Shown piece after piece: positions 6,253-6,736 of a DNA stretch of 6,736 nucleotides. Both the position numbers and the translations under genes were made by a program. The DNA lies in assembly GCA_024640835.1 (NCBI GenBank), contig JAHEEH010000108.1, positions 1-6,736 on the forward strand, read 5' to 3'. Under the pieces are notes generated by a model. The model worked only from the letters and a program-made list of their open reading frames with translations. It ran no database searches and had not been told where the DNA came from. The stretch is from Bacteroidota bacterium (GTDB taxonomy: Bacteria; Bacteroidota; Rhodothermia; Rhodothermales; UBA10348). Each line of letters begins with the position of its first letter. The stretch's first letter is position 1.

Positions 6253-6456
6253 ATGAAGAAGAACATGGGCGCCATCGACCGCGCCATTCGCGTGGTCGCC
6301 GCCGTCATCCTCGGCCTTCTCTACTTCCTGGGCGTGATCCAGGGAACGCTCGGCACCGTTGCCGTCGTCGTGGCCGTGCTGTTCCTGGTCACGAGCGCCG
6401 CCAGCATCTGCCCCGGGTATGTTCCGTTCGGCCTGTCGACGCGAAAGGGGGACTGA
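6253..6456 (+). CDS. DUF2892 / YgaP-like transmembrane domain protein, 67 aa
   Basis: Small inner-membrane protein of the DUF2892 family (the membrane part of YgaP-like rhodaneses, here standing alone). The start M-K-K-N-M-G-x-x-D-R-x-x-R is the family's conserved entry. Two helices follow, about residues 12-29 and 33-50, with the conserved G-T-L-G turn between them, then S-I-C-P-G-Y-V-P-F-G-L-S-T, corresponding to the usual C-P-x-Y-x-P-x-G-I-x-T. Many relatives have a second cysteine just after that threonine; here it is R64. Length is normal for the family. Function is unknown; in YgaP the domain anchors a sulfurtransferase in the membrane. The start has no strong ribosome binding site beyond GGA (6246-6248). 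The stop is only 3 bases from that of the convergent MoeA gene. It is probably transcribed from the promoter-like site at 6065-6094 together with the small upstream ORF. Confidence 0.9.
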   Translation: MKKNMGAIDRAIRVVAAVILGLLYFLGVIQGTLGTVAVVVAVLFLVTSAASICPGYVPFGLSTRKGD

Positions 6457-6459
6457 GGC

Positions 6460-6736
6460 TCACCACCGGAGCCATTCCACTTCGACCACGGTCCCGGCGG
6501 GGGCGCGATCCATTTCCGCCGGGAGGTGGACGAGGCAATTGGCCCGCAGGACGCTCGTGAACAGGTTGGAGCCCTGGGGACCGGTGGGGCGGACGACGAG
6601 GCGGGGGCCTTCTCCGCTCGATGCCACACCCCGGGAATACACGTGCAGGCCCGCGGGCTTGGGCAGTTCTTCCACCAGGGTCGCACGGAAGCGCGGTCTC
6701 CAGATCGGGGCGCGCCCCTGCATGTGAAGGAGCAGG
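6460..6736 (-). CDS. moeA: Molybdopterin molybdenumtransferase MoeA, C-terminal part (5' truncated by the window edge)
   Basis: About 91 C-terminal residues are present, with the stop codon at 6462-6460 and the rest of the gene beyond the right edge. The reading contains R-P-R-F-R-A-T-L, then G-P-Q-G-S-N-L-F-T-S-V-L-R-A-N-C-L-V-H-L-P-A, then A-G-T-V-V-E-V-E-W-L. This is the typical end of MoeA domain IV: G-x-Q-G-S then L-x-S-(x)n-A-N-x-L-(x)-x-L-P and a G-x-x-V-x-V strand. MoeA inserts molybdate into adenylated molybdopterin, the last common step of molybdenum cofactor synthesis, in the cytoplasm. The catalytic central domain is not in the window, so the family's second paralogue type (tungsten-handling or domain-fused MoeA) cannot be excluded. 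The ATG codon at 6723 is internal, since the frame stays open to the edge (L-L-L-H-M). It converges tightly on the DUF2892 gene. Confidence 0.85.
   Translation of the reverse strand, partial: LLLHMQGRAPIWRPRFRATLVEELPKPAGLHVYSRGVASSGEGPRLVVRPTGPQGSNLFTSVLRANCLVHLPAEMDRAPAGTVVEVEWLRW

Noticed and set aside
6457..6459. Terminator between the DUF2892 and MoeA genes
   Set aside because: The convergent stops are 3 bases apart and no stem-loop with a T-run is seen.

Overview
The window is dense, high-G+C bacterial DNA whose real genes strongly prefer G or C at the third codon position. Contents such as a large secreted M14 zinc carboxypeptidase with a glutamine-amidotransferase-like C-terminal domain, a sterol-desaturase-type enzyme and a HutC-type GntR regulator suit an environmental Gemmatimonadota or Rhodothermota/Bacteroidota-like lineage. 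This placement is an inference from gene style. No rRNA or marker gene is present to confirm it.

Bases 1-2432 (plus strand) form a compact gene run: the 3' end of a sterol desaturase/fatty acid hydroxylase family gene, a 143-residue Nudix hydrolase starting 4 bases after that stop, and a 602-residue ABC exporter half-transporter whose ATG overlaps the Nudix stop (ATGA). The spacing suggests one transcript with translational coupling. A shared theme of lipid modification and lipid or drug export plus nucleotide housekeeping is possible but unproven.

Bases 2440-5852 (minus strand) hold two co-directional genes: a GntR/HutC regulator (5010-5852), followed 68 bases downstream by a secreted M14 metallopeptidase (2440-4941). 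A 12-base perfect palindrome lies in the gap between them. The peptidase converges on the ABC gene with only 7 bases between stops.

Bases 5853-6140 contain no confident gene. A roughly 150-base part (about 5903-6068) nevertheless has coding-like third-position bias that can be read on either strand. A plausible sigma-70-type promoter (6065-6094) then points right, toward a tiny single-helix membrane ORF (6141-6239) and a DUF2892/YgaP-transmembrane-family protein (6253-6456). The window closes with the C-terminal part of a MoeA-type molybdopterin molybdenumtransferase on the minus strand (6460 to the edge).

No mobile element, CRISPR array, tRNA or rRNA was found. Most of the window is ordinary chromosomal sequence. 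The less explained parts are the stretch from 5853 to 6239, the palindromic gap between regulator and peptidase, and the regulator-peptidase pairing.
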